Below, in pieces: positions 34,199 through 42,383 of a DNA stretch of 64,000 nt. Numbering within the stretch: the stretch's first letter is position 1; every line of letters starts with the position of its first letter. A program made the translations under genes and the position numbers. Under the pieces are notes generated by a model. That model did no database searches, had not been told where the DNA came from, and worked only from the letters and a program-made list of their open reading frames with translations. The DNA comes from Enhygromyxa salina (GTDB taxonomy: Bacteria; Myxococcota_A; Polyangia; Nannocystales; Nannocystaceae), in contig NZ_PVNL01000138.1 of assembly GCF_002994635.1 (NCBI RefSeq), positions 124,001 through 188,000 of the forward strand, given 5' to 3'.

Positions 34199-35125
34199 TC
34201 AACGGAGCCTGGGTGCCTCACCGACGACCGCGTCAGCCACCGCCGCCTCGGTCTCCGGGCCCGCTGCGGTGGCAACTTGCACGCGCGAGTACCCAACCGC
34301 GATGCCCTGCTCGCGAAACAGCTTGGCGACCTTCTCTTGGACCCGCGCCCGCGCGCCAGGGAAGTCGTGCCGGTTCGACGCCCACACCAAGTAGCGGATG
34401 TGCAGCGCCGAGCTGCCGAGCTGATCGACCCAGATGATCGGATCGGGCTCTTCGAGCACGTCGGGATCTTCCATCGCCAGCGCGTACAGGAGCGCGCGCA
34501 CGCGATCGAAGTCCTCGTCGTAGGACAGCACCAGATCGATGTTGATCCGCCGGATCGGGTTGCGCGAGAGGTTGGTGATCTCCGACTTGATCAGCGACTC
34601 GTTGGGCACGCGCACGAACAAATTGTCGAAGGTGCGCAGCTTGACCGAGAGCAGGTCCACGGACAGCACCTCGCCCGTGGTGTCGCCCACGCGGATCGTG
34701 TCGCCGATGCTGAACGGTCGCTCGCCGAGCAAGAACAAGCCCGAGATCAGGTTGGAGGCCGAGGTCTGCGAGGCGAACCCCAGCGCAACGGTGAGGATGC
34801 CAGCGGCACCCAGGAGCACGCTCAGCTCGACCCCGAGCTCTTGCAGGATCATCACGCCGGTCAGGGCGATGACCGTGTAGAACACAAAGCGTCGGCCGAG
34901 CATCGCGCCCTGGGCGCTGCCCCGCTTGATCGCAAACCGACCGACCAAGCTGCCCAGCACCCGCGCGGCCACGAACCCGACCACGATGAACAGCAGCAGG
35001 CGCAGCCCGAGCACCGCGATGTCATCGGGGTCCTTGGCGAGCAGCTGCGCGAGCCAGCCGCCCTTGGGCTTCTTGACCCAGACCGAGGTCCAGACGGCGG
35101 TTGCAGCGGTGAGCCTGATGGTCAT
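34199..35125 (-). CDS. MscS-family mechanosensitive ion channel
   Basis: A 308-aa small-conductance mechanosensitive channel that releases solutes on sudden swelling. Three transmembrane helices (VLGLRLLLFIVVGFVAARVL, RFVFYTVIALTGVMILQEL, VLLGAAGILTVALGFA) lead into the conserved pore region and NLISGLFLLGERPFSIGD. The beta domain (IRVGDTTGEVLSVDLLSVKL) and the final soluble region complete an ordinary MscS layout. The ATG at 35125 was chosen as it follows directly before the first hydrophobic stretch. It is followed by the helical lipoprotein gene. Confidence 0.9.
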   Translation of the reverse strand: MTIRLTAATAVWTSVWVKKPKGGWLAQLLAKDPDDIAVLGLRLLLFIVVGFVAARVLGSLVGRFAIKRGSAQGAMLGRRFVFYTVIALTGVMILQELGVELSVLLGAAGILTVALGFASQTSASNLISGLFLLGERPFSIGDTIRVGDTTGEVLSVDLLSVKLRTFDNLFVRVPNESLIKSEITNLSRNPIRRINIDLVLSYDEDFDRVRALLYALAMEDPDVLEEPDPIIWVDQLGSSALHIRYLVWASNRHDFPGARARVQEKVAKLFREQGIAVGYSRVQVATAAGPETEAAVADAVVGEAPRLR

Positions 35126-35148
35126 GACACCCAGAGGTAGCGACGCAC

Positions 35149-35997
35149 TCACCCGGAAAACACCGCGCTGAACGCCCGCGCGAGCACGTTCGTCTGACGA
35201 TCCTGACGCGAGCGCGAGACCAGCGTGACCGGGCCAGCCTCGGGTGGCGGCGTCGCCTCGATCCGCGCCGGACCCGTCGCCGCGCCCGAGTAGCCGACCG
35301 TCGTGGCTTCGGTCCACAGCTGGCCCTCCGCGTCACGATACACCGACATCTGCGGCAGCGGCAGCGCCAGCCGCTGGACTCGCAGCGCGTCGTTGTGATC
35401 GTTGCGAACCAGCGCCGAGGTGGTGATCCGCGGACCCCGAACGTCGCCTGGCTCGACCCGCGCGCGCGTGCGAGCGGCGTAGCACAGCGTGCCGTCGAGG
35501 GTGTTGTCACCAAACCATGTCTTGGACGGGGTCCACGCCGGGAGCTCGTCGAAGCTGGGCAACATCCGGTCGGGCTTGCCCGCGACGCCGCGCGAGCCGA
35601 TCGCGAGCTCGACCCACAGCGGGCTCGCCATGTAGATCGTCGCCGACTGCCCACCGGGGATGATCAGGGGCAGCTCAGGGCGCGTGACCACCGGCCGATC
35701 CGCGACGCGTGGAGTCAGGCGCAGCAGCGACGAGCTGTCCGTGAACAAGAACCGGCGCGGCGACAGATCCGCGGGCCGCTCCACGTCGTCGCGCGCGGTC
35801 TCGAGGGTGTCGTCGAAGGGATCGTGCGACCAGCGGCTCGCGACCTGCCACTCGCGCTCGAGGTGGGTGACCCACAGGCTCAGCGCGCCGATCCGCCAGT
35901 ACCGCGTGACCCCGCTCGGGATCTCGATGCTGCCCCACCAGTCCCGCCGTGGACCAGCAGCGTCGTCCGTGGTGGTGTCAGTCGCGTCGTCTATCAC
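35149..35997 (-). CDS. Conserved-looking unknown protein, coupled to OmpA gene
   Basis: A 282-aa protein starting at GTG 35997, which overlaps the ompA stop codon as GTGA, a sign of translational coupling. No transmembrane helix or signal peptide was found. The N-terminus is acidic and Thr-rich (DDATDTTTDDAAG). The body is mixed beta (WWGSIEIPSGVTRYWRIGAL, LWVELAIGSRGVAGKPDRML, TEATTVGYSGAATG). The fold was not recognised. Given the coupling it may assist or regulate the OmpA protein. Confidence 0.65.
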   Translation of the reverse strand: MIDDATDTTTDDAAGPRRDWWGSIEIPSGVTRYWRIGALSLWVTHLEREWQVASRWSHDPFDDTLETARDDVERPADLSPRRFLFTDSSSLLRLTPRVADRPVVTRPELPLIIPGGQSATIYMASPLWVELAIGSRGVAGKPDRMLPSFDELPAWTPSKTWFGDNTLDGTLCYAARTRARVEPGDVRGPRITTSALVRNDHNDALRVQRLALPLPQMSVYRDAEGQLWTEATTVGYSGAATGPARIEATPPPEAGPVTLVSRSRQDRQTNVLARAFSAVFSG

Positions 35998-37499
35998 TTG
36001 GCGCGCTTGACCTTGATCAGCTTGAACTCGGTGCGCCGGTTCTTGGCCTGACCCTCTGGCGTGTCGTTGCTGGCGATCGGCTCTTTTTGCCCGGCCCCGC
36101 GAGTCTCGAGCCGGCCGGGCTCGACGCCGCCTTCGACCAGGTACTGCTTGACGCTCTCGGCCCGATCTTTGGACAGCTCGAGGTTGTGCTCGACGGTGCC
36201 CTGGTTGTCGGTGTGGCCGACGATCTCGATGCGGATGTCGGGGTAGTCCTTGAGCACCTTGATCGCGCGATCGAGCACGGGCTTGGTGGCGTCGGTGATC
36301 TCGCTCGAGTCGGTGGGGAACTCGATGCCCTCGATGATGCCGCTGAACTCGCGCATCTCCGTGGGGATCTCGTCGGGGCAGCCGTCTTCGTCCTCGAACC
36401 CGTTTTCGGTCTCTGGCTTGGTCTTGCAGGCGTCGATGCTGTCGGGGATCCCGTCGCCGTCCTGGTCGCGGATCGGGCAGCCGTCGGGCTCGACGCCGGC
36501 CTCGTAGGGGCACGCGTCCTCGGTGTCGAAGAAGCCGTCCTTGTCGGTGTCGCGCGGGGGGCAGCCGTCGGGCGAGACGCCGGGGACGTCGGGGCAGTCG
36601 TCGCGCTCGTTCGAGAACCCGTCTTTGTCGCGATCGGGATCGGGCGGCGCCGCCACCATGGGCTTGGCCCGACCCAGGGTGAAGCTCAGGCCAGCCAGAA
36701 ACTCGGCGTGGCTGGTGAACGAGTCTTGTGTGGCTTGCTTGGCCGCGATCACGTGGCGGCCCTCGACGCGCAGCGCGATGTAGCGATGCAGGTACAGCTT
36801 GACGCCGCCGCCCCAGTGCAGCGCGGGGTCGACGTCCTTGCCCAAAATGATCGGGTTCGAGGCCACGCCCATGGCCCCAGCGCCGACGAGCACGAACGGC
36901 GCGACGTTCCACCACGGCAGCTGGGCGATCACGTGGCCGCGCGCGGTCCACAGCGGCGCGATGTCGTTGGTGCTGGTGCGCGCGCGGGCGACGACGCCGG
37001 CCCCCTCGACCTCGACGCCGATATAGCGCTCGGGGAAGAACGCCGCTCGCAGCCCGGCCTCGCCGCTGACCTGCCACAGCGGCTTGTGTCCGCTGTCTGG
37101 ATCGTAAAAGTCGTGGTTCTCGGCGGGGAAGAACATGCCACCGAACAGGCCGATCTCGGCCATCAGGCGCTCCGGTGCCCAGCGCTTGATCCAGGGCACG
37201 TCGCGGCGCCGCTTGTCGTAGGTCTCGGCGACGACTCCGACCCGGAGCTTCCACGGCAGCGTGGCCTTGTCGACCTCCGCAGGCTCAGCTTTTGCGGGGC
37301 CCTCGATGCCGGTCTCGGCACCGGGCTCGACTCCGCTTGGCCCAGAACCGAGGGAGGCGTCGAGGGAGGCGCCGGAGGCGGCCTCGGTCTGGCTCTCAGG
37401 CTCGGTGGGCGGTGCCCCAGCGTGGGCCGGCGAAGGCCACAGCAGCACAGCCGAGAGGCCGAAAGGGACGAGCGATAGCAGGCGCGCGGGGGTCGTCAT
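35994..37499 (-). CDS. OmpA-family outer-membrane protein with calcium-binding-like repeats
   Basis: A 501-aa protein. The signal peptide (MTTPARLLSLVPFGLSAVLL...AHAG) is followed by a Pro/Ser/Glu-rich stretch and a beta-barrel-like domain. In the middle are thrombospondin type-3-like repeats rich in DxDxDG (DPDRDKDGFSNERDDCPD, DTDKDGFFDTEDACPY, DQDGDGIPDSIDACK). The C-terminal OmpA peptidoglycan-binding domain has the typical GHTDNQGTVEHNLELSKDRA and TRGAGQKEPI motifs. It probably links the outer membrane to the wall. The stop overlaps the next gene's GTG. A small lipoprotein gene precedes it, 35 bp upstream. Confidence 0.9.
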   Translation of the reverse strand: MTTPARLLSLVPFGLSAVLLWPSPAHAGAPPTEPESQTEAASGASLDASLGSGPSGVEPGAETGIEGPAKAEPAEVDKATLPWKLRVGVVAETYDKRRRDVPWIKRWAPERLMAEIGLFGGMFFPAENHDFYDPDSGHKPLWQVSGEAGLRAAFFPERYIGVEVEGAGVVARARTSTNDIAPLWTARGHVIAQLPWWNVAPFVLVGAGAMGVASNPIILGKDVDPALHWGGGVKLYLHRYIALRVEGRHVIAAKQATQDSFTSHAEFLAGLSFTLGRAKPMVAAPPDPDRDKDGFSNERDDCPDVPGVSPDGCPPRDTDKDGFFDTEDACPYEAGVEPDGCPIRDQDGDGIPDSIDACKTKPETENGFEDEDGCPDEIPTEMREFSGIIEGIEFPTDSSEITDATKPVLDRAIKVLKDYPDIRIEIVGHTDNQGTVEHNLELSKDRAESVKQYLVEGGVEPGRLETRGAGQKEPIASNDTPEGQAKNRRTEFKLIKVKRAK

Positions 37500-37534
37500 C
37501 GAGGGGCTGACTCGCGGGGGGGGGGAGAGGCTGA

Positions 37535-38020
37535 CTAGTCGCAGGCGGCGGCTTCTTCGATGCAGCCCTGGGGCTGCGGATCCTGAGCGTTGCCAGCGAT
37601 GCAGATCAGGCAGTCCTGATCGGACGAATCTTCGGCCCCGCAGGCGCCCTGCGCGGTGCACTGGTCGCCGATGCACTCGGCCAGCTTGATCAGCAAGTAG
37701 GCTTCCTCGGTGGACAGGCCCATGTCGCACTCCAAGAAGCACTCCAGATCGGGCTCGGCCTGGGGGTTGAGGATCAGCACCGCCTGACAGGTCACCAGAC
37801 AGTCGATGGCGTCGCGACAGGTGGTCTCGGACGGGCCGGTCTCCTCGGCGGTCCAGTTGTCGTCGCTGCCCTCGTCGTCGGTCTCGTAGACGGCGATGGT
37901 CTCGCCGGCCTCGCTGCTGGTGTCTTCGTTGCTGCGCAGCCGCTCGTCGGAGTCGAAGCAGCCGCCTGCCGCCAGGGTACACACGACCGCGACCAAGCCC
38001 AGCCCCCGACCCTTGTCCAT
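37535..38020 (-). CDS. Small Cys-rich lipoprotein
   Basis: A 161-aa lipoprotein of unknown function. The signal peptide ends in LAAGGC; the mature N-terminus is CFDSDERL. An acidic stretch is followed by a domain with about twelve cysteines in a CxxxIDCLxxCQ / CFLECDMG pattern, a compact disulfide-bonded module. The ATG at 38020 is preferred to upstream ones (38050, 38080) because it gives a short n-region. It lies just upstream of the OmpA gene on the same strand. Confidence 0.72.
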   Translation of the reverse strand: MDKGRGLGLVAVVCTLAAGGCFDSDERLRSNEDTSSEAGETIAVYETDDEGSDDNWTAEETGPSETTCRDAIDCLVTCQAVLILNPQAEPDLECFLECDMGLSTEEAYLLIKLAECIGDQCTAQGACGAEDSSDQDCLICIAGNAQDPQPQGCIEEAAACD

Positions 38021-38231
38021 GAACGACGAGCGAGGGGGGTGCTGCCGCATCGAGCCGGATTGTTTGGTCAGGGGGGCCATACAGCGCCTGCAAAGGTACC
38101 AGCATTTCGCTCGGGCGACGACATCCCGATGACCGCGACATTCATGTCATGTGCAGAGGGCAGCGCGCACATTTGCGTTCGACCCGGACACAGCGCTTGT
38201 ATCGGCTGCCGGGGGCCGCCAAAATACAGGC

Positions 38232-39677
38232 ATGTCGCTTGATTGTCCCCGCGCCCACGCCCGCCGCTCTCGCGTCGGGCTCGGAGTTCAACGGTTCACG
38301 GGCGGGGCCACAGACGGGGCCACCCGTTGGGGCAGCCGGGCCGTGGGTGGCGCGGTCTTGGGGGCGCTCGTCGGGGTCCTCGCGGCCACTGGGGGCTGCC
38401 GCGGTGACGATATTTTCTTCGACTGTGAGTACCAAGAGGACGCGTTCCGGGCCGACGCCGCGCTCGAGGGCGCGCTGCTCGATCCGATCCCGAACGGCGG
38501 CCCGTACCCCGTGGCGATCAAGTTCTCCGAGGTTGGGGTCAACAAGCTGCTCGAGGGCGTCGTCGGCCAGGACGTGCCGTTCACCGGCCAGCTGCCCTTC
38601 GTCTGGTTCACGGGTCCGGCCACCTTGTTCTTCGAAGCCACGTCCCAGCCGGTCATCGAGCTCGAGTCGCTCGAGGGCTGCGCGACCTGTGTGCAGTACT
38701 CGTTCGACTTCGACGCCCAGATGTTTGGCCCCAACGGCGATCCGCAGGGCGCGGGGATCGGCAGCGTCAAGTTTCGGGTCCCGATCGAGCTCGAGGCCAA
38801 CGGCGAGACCTCGACCACCCTGTACGCCGACTACTCGCGGCTGCGGGTGCAGGAGCTGTACCTCAACGCGTTCGGGCTCGAGACCGAAGAGCACCCACAG
38901 CTGGTCGAGGCGCTGGGCCTGTTCATGCAGGAGAAGATCCAGCTCGAGTACGGCCGGACCGACCTGCTGACCCTGGACTCGTGGCAGATCGGCAACGACG
39001 ACACCCGCCTGCTCGCGCGCAAGCTGATCGTGTTCCCCGAGGACGACACCTTGGTGCTGGCGATGCAGAGCAACCTGCCGCTGCCGCCCGGCGGCGGCCT
39101 CGAGCTCGACGGCGAGATGCCCATGGGGATCCCGATGGTCGTCGACTTCGACGTGGCGATGTTCGAGGCCATGGTCGAGCACCTGATGGACGACGGCACG
39201 ATCCCCCGGGTCTACGACAAGCGGGGCAAGCCCGACGAGGACGGCAACTACGGCGTGACCCTGGACCACATCGTGGGTGGCGCTCAGGGTCAGGACTTCA
39301 TGACCACCCAGTTCAAGGTCTGGCGGTTCGCCGAGGGCTACTGCGGCTACGCGGTCGCAACCATGGACCTCGATGTCGACCTGGTCGAGGGCGAGGGCGT
39401 GGTGCTGACGGCGGGCGACGTCGCGGTGCTCGGTGGCCAGGGCGCTGGCGCGGTCGCGGCCCGGGAGTCCGAGCTGGTCGAGAACAACCAAGACGTGGTA
39501 GAGAACTTCCGCGCGGGCGTGGTCAGCAACCTGGGGACCACCATCAACTACGACGCGCTTGGCATCGAGGGCAGCGCGATCGTGTTCAACACCCTGGCCG
39601 TCGACCTCGACGTCAACCACCTCGAGACCTGGATCGACTTCTTCGTCGTGGCGGTCCCGGAGACCCCTGATCCCTGA
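38232..39677 (+). CDS. Large lipoprotein of unknown function
   Basis: A 481-aa lipoprotein. After an unusual, Arg-rich 27-residue n-region comes a hydrophobic stretch ending in the lipobox AATGGC. The mature part, mostly beta-strand, has no recognised domain. It has one Cys pair (EGCATCVQYSF). The C-terminus is VVAVPETPDP. The start at ATG 38232 is uncertain because earlier starts exist. It overlaps the RsbX-like gene by 11 bp, so the two may be co-transcribed. Confidence 0.7.
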   Translation: MSLDCPRAHARRSRVGLGVQRFTGGATDGATRWGSRAVGGAVLGALVGVLAATGGCRGDDIFFDCEYQEDAFRADAALEGALLDPIPNGGPYPVAIKFSEVGVNKLLEGVVGQDVPFTGQLPFVWFTGPATLFFEATSQPVIELESLEGCATCVQYSFDFDAQMFGPNGDPQGAGIGSVKFRVPIELEANGETSTTLYADYSRLRVQELYLNAFGLETEEHPQLVEALGLFMQEKIQLEYGRTDLLTLDSWQIGNDDTRLLARKLIVFPEDDTLVLAMQSNLPLPPGGGLELDGEMPMGIPMVVDFDVAMFEAMVEHLMDDGTIPRVYDKRGKPDEDGNYGVTLDHIVGGAQGQDFMTTQFKVWRFAEGYCGYAVATMDLDVDLVEGEGVVLTAGDVAVLGGQGAGAVAARESELVENNQDVVENFRAGVVSNLGTTINYDALGIEGSAIVFNTLAVDLDVNHLETWIDFFVVAVPETPDP

Positions 39678-40230
39678 CACCTGCATTCGTGGGCGGCCGC
39701 GCGTCGGCGAGTCGTGCAGCGGCGACGTGGGCTTCGTCCGCGAGATCGCTGGCGTGACCTGGGTGATGTTGGTCGACGCGCTGGGTCACGGGCCCAAGGC
39801 TGCCGAGGCCGCGGCGCTGGCCGTCGAGGCTGCCGAGCAATTCACCGCTGCGTTCTCGGTCGAGCGGGCGTTCGCGCTGCTGCACGAGCGGCTCCACGGC
39901 TCGCGCGGGGCCGCGGCCGCGCTGCTGCGCTTCGAGGCCACCGCGCTCAGCTTCGCCGGGGTCGGCAACGTCGAGCTGCGCACCCTGGCCGGGCCGCCGA
40001 TCCCCTACATGGCGACCAACGGAGTGCTCGGCGCCCGGATGCCACAACCCCGCGTCGGCGAGATCGAGCTGAGCGAGCCGGGCCGCGCGCTGTTGTTCAC
40101 CGATGGGATCGCGCGCGGAACACCGCTCCACGCGATGGTCGGGCTGGATCCCGAGCTGCTGTGTGACACGTTGATCGCCAAGCACTCACTCGAGCGCGAC
40201 GACGCGACCGTGCTGCACGTCGCTTACTAG
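39667..40230 (+). CDS. RsbX/SpoIIE-like PP2C-type phosphatase, start uncertain
   Basis: A 187-aa phosphatase domain. The metal-binding residues are SGDVGF (first Asp), LVDALGHGPKAAEAAALA (second Asp, DxLGHGxxA), a central FAGVGNVELRTL core, FTDGIARGT (third Asp), and DDATVLHVAY at the end. In Bacillus RsbX removes phosphate from RsbS/RsbR and resets the stressosome. An rsbT-rsbS-rsbR operon lies 4 kb away, so that is a likely role here. No ATG or GTG fits the N-terminus. The first plausible codon is CTG at 39667 or ATT at 39682; the ATG at 39559 would give a long antisense-like tail. Confidence 0.78.
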   Translation: MIPDTCIRGRPRVGESCSGDVGFVREIAGVTWVMLVDALGHGPKAAEAAALAVEAAEQFTAAFSVERAFALLHERLHGSRGAAAALLRFEATALSFAGVGNVELRTLAGPPIPYMATNGVLGARMPQPRVGEIELSEPGRALLFTDGIARGTPLHAMVGLDPELLCDTLIAKHSLERDDATVLHVAY

Positions 40231-40238
40231 CGTCAGAT

Positions 40239-40265
40239 CGGGGCAATCAGGGGCGATCTGCCCCG
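40239..40265. terminator. Terminator-like inverted repeat between convergent genes
   Basis: CGGGGCA (40239-40245) and TGCCCCG (40259-40265) flank a 13-base loop. It lies between the stop of the RsbX-like gene at 40230 and the stop of the convergent lipoprotein gene at 40247, which it overlaps. Confidence 0.4.
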
Positions 40266-41761
40266 GCGAAGTCAGACGTGGCGTCGGCGGTTGGACGGTC
40301 GTTGCCGTCGATGTCCGTGGTCGGGTCTCCGCTTCGCCAGCTGGCGGCGGTCATGATCTCGGATGGGTACGCATCAGGGTTGAGGTGAAAGTCGCCCTTA
40401 CCGAAATCGGTGAACCAGCCACTTTCGAATGACATGTCAGCGCTGGCCTCAGTGAAACAGTCGATCACCTCGGCGTTGGCACAATCGATCTCGGGATCGT
40501 CGCTGAGCGAGACGAGGATGCTGTTGCGAACGACCACGTCGCTCGAGTCCGTGCACGATAGCGCGCGAGCGCCGTCCTTACCCGCTGCGAGGGTGCTGTA
40601 GACCACCGATATCTCGCCATCGATGACCTCGATCGCTCGCTCGTCGTCTTTGTCGCCGCCTACAAAGCTGTTCTCGAGTATCAACGACCCACCGTCATTC
40701 ACGCGAATGCCGCCATCTGTATTGTTCACGATCTTGCATTGCTGCACCCACGCATGGCCGCCCGTGACGTCGAGCCCCAAACCCTCGCCCGAAACGGCTG
40801 AGATCGTGACGCCGCGAACGAACAAGACGCCCGATGCTGAGACCGACAGCGGCGCCTCCCCGCTGTCCATCGTGAGGATGGGGCTCTCGCCGTCCGCCGC
40901 GAGCAGCGCGACTGTTGTCGTGATCTCATTGGCCTCCGAGTACATCGCCTGCTCGTCTTGTTCGTGCAATAGAATCAACGCCTCCGGCCCCGCAAAGGAC
41001 AGCGCTTCGCCGAGCTCACAGTACGGCTTCGTCTCGGACCCGTCGGCCGAATCGCACTCGTCGCCGTCGCCGTCGACGTGGAGCGTCGCCGCGGGGTCGA
41101 AGCAGCTGCCGACCGCGAGGTTACACGCGCTGCTGGGGCATTGATCGTGATCGCTGCACCCAACACACGCGTTGCTCTGCAAGTCACAGATCGGCGTGCC
41201 CTCGACACACGCGTCGGTCTTGTCTGCCGTGCAGGCCACACACACGTCCGCCAGACACACCGGGAGCTGCGGGTTGAACTCGGCACACGCGCTGTCTGGG
41301 GTCTCGGTGCTGTCGCAGCCAACACACACGCCGGTGACGAGGTCACAAAACGGCGCCCCCCCATCGTCGCAGTCTGCGGGGCCCATACACGGCATCTCGC
41401 CATTGTCGTCGCCGTCGCCGTCGGTCATGTCGCCCCCGGCATCGGCCGGCTCGCCGTCGCCGTCGCCGTCGCCTGCGAGCACACACGAGTCATCGACCGT
41501 GACGTCACTGTCACCGCCACACGCATAGTAGCAATCATCTGCAGGCCGCTCCGCCACGCAACCGTAGACCCCCTCCGACTCGGCATCGCAAGCAGCGCTC
41601 GTGCAAAACGGCCGCTTTTCACCATAGCGCTCGGCGCAGGTCTGATCGCCTCGCGCGTAGCGACAGTGCGAGGGGTTGCTTTCCAGGGTGGTCACGCAAG
41701 CTGAAGCTGCGAGACCCAGTGTGAAGCCGAAGCCTACGACGAGAGTGTATTGCTTGTACAT
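40247..41761 (-). CDS. Cys-rich lipoprotein with right-handed beta-helix domain
   Basis: A 504-aa surface lipoprotein. The signal peptide ends in LAASAC. Residues about 25-230 hold many cysteines in repeats of the kind CDLQSNACVGCSDHDQCPSS, typical of myxobacterial surface proteins, with a Gly-Asp linker (GDGDGDGEPADAGG). Residues about 240-450 form a parallel beta-helix pattern (VRGVTISAVSGEGLGLDVT, INNTDGGIRVNDGGSLILEN, VVVRNSILVSLSD), which usually binds or cleaves polysaccharides. No pectate-lyase or other catalytic residues were recognised, so binding is as likely. Convergent with the RsbX-like gene. Confidence 0.8.
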   Translation of the reverse strand: MYKQYTLVVGFGFTLGLAASACVTTLESNPSHCRYARGDQTCAERYGEKRPFCTSAACDAESEGVYGCVAERPADDCYYACGGDSDVTVDDSCVLAGDGDGDGEPADAGGDMTDGDGDDNGEMPCMGPADCDDGGAPFCDLVTGVCVGCDSTETPDSACAEFNPQLPVCLADVCVACTADKTDACVEGTPICDLQSNACVGCSDHDQCPSSACNLAVGSCFDPAATLHVDGDGDECDSADGSETKPYCELGEALSFAGPEALILLHEQDEQAMYSEANEITTTVALLAADGESPILTMDSGEAPLSVSASGVLFVRGVTISAVSGEGLGLDVTGGHAWVQQCKIVNNTDGGIRVNDGGSLILENSFVGGDKDDERAIEVIDGEISVVYSTLAAGKDGARALSCTDSSDVVVRNSILVSLSDDPEIDCANAEVIDCFTEASADMSFESGWFTDFGKGDFHLNPDAYPSEIMTAASWRSGDPTTDIDGNDRPTADATSDFAGADRP

Positions 41762-42383
41762 ACTGAGCGGTCCGAGAGTGAGTTGTTGGAGATTTCCCGT
41801 GACGCCATCTCACACTCGACCGTATCCGTCACAGCCGAGGTTGCAGATCAGGCGAGAGCTACCGGATGCGTCTCTCATGGTGTCCTGGTCTACGCGAGCA
41901 TGACGCCCGATCGTCGCCAGGGCACAAAAAAAGTGGGTCAACGTAGATTTTTGCGCTCGCGTGAGCGCAGGTAATAGATGCATGTTGCACTTTTCAATCC
42001 AGCGATGCGCGCGTGGCACCAGTTGTTCGGCCTGCGCTCGGCCCCGCGCCGGCCGAAGGGTGTGCCGGGCATCAGCGGGGTCACTGAGGTCGAGCACCCC
42101 GGGGGCTTGCGACGACAGTCTGGACGATCGAGACGACGCCAACCCGGCAGCCCCGGTCCGCTGATCAGCGCCCGAGTTGGGTATCAACGAGTCGACGATG
42201 AATTGGGCTCGTCGGTGCATGGCTCATGCCGCGGCCCACCTGTCCGATAGGCCACTCCCGGTTCTGAGGTGGGCCGAACACGGGAATGGTGTGTTTTAAA
42301 CCATCACTTCCCCATTGCATGATACAGAGTTTTGTCGATAATCCGCACGTTGAATCCTGTCACTTTTGAGAGTGTGACATAAC
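41762..42383. other. Gene-free stretch, relatively AT-rich at its right end
   Basis: This 622-bp gap lies upstream of both the beta-helix lipoprotein (minus) and the secreted carboxypeptidase (plus). It has an inverted repeat at 41952-41969 (TGCGCTC-4-GAGCGCA), near an AAAAAAA and a TTTTT run. A short frame at 41978-42250 has no start signal or domain. The last 130 bp before 42384 are markedly richer in A and T than the surroundings, as expected for a promoter. Nothing else was supportable. Confidence 0.5.
42358..42379. promoter_or_regulatory. Inverted repeat directly upstream of the secreted carboxypeptidase
   Basis: TGTCAC (42358-42363) and GTGACA (42374-42379) are perfect 6-bp arms around 10 bp, ending four bases before the ATG at 42384. 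The position is suited to a repressor site or a leader hairpin controlling translation. Confidence 0.45.

Noticed and set aside
41978..42250. A 90-codon frame in the 622-bp gap
   Set aside because: No ribosome-binding site, no domain, Arg/Pro-rich composition as in random frames.
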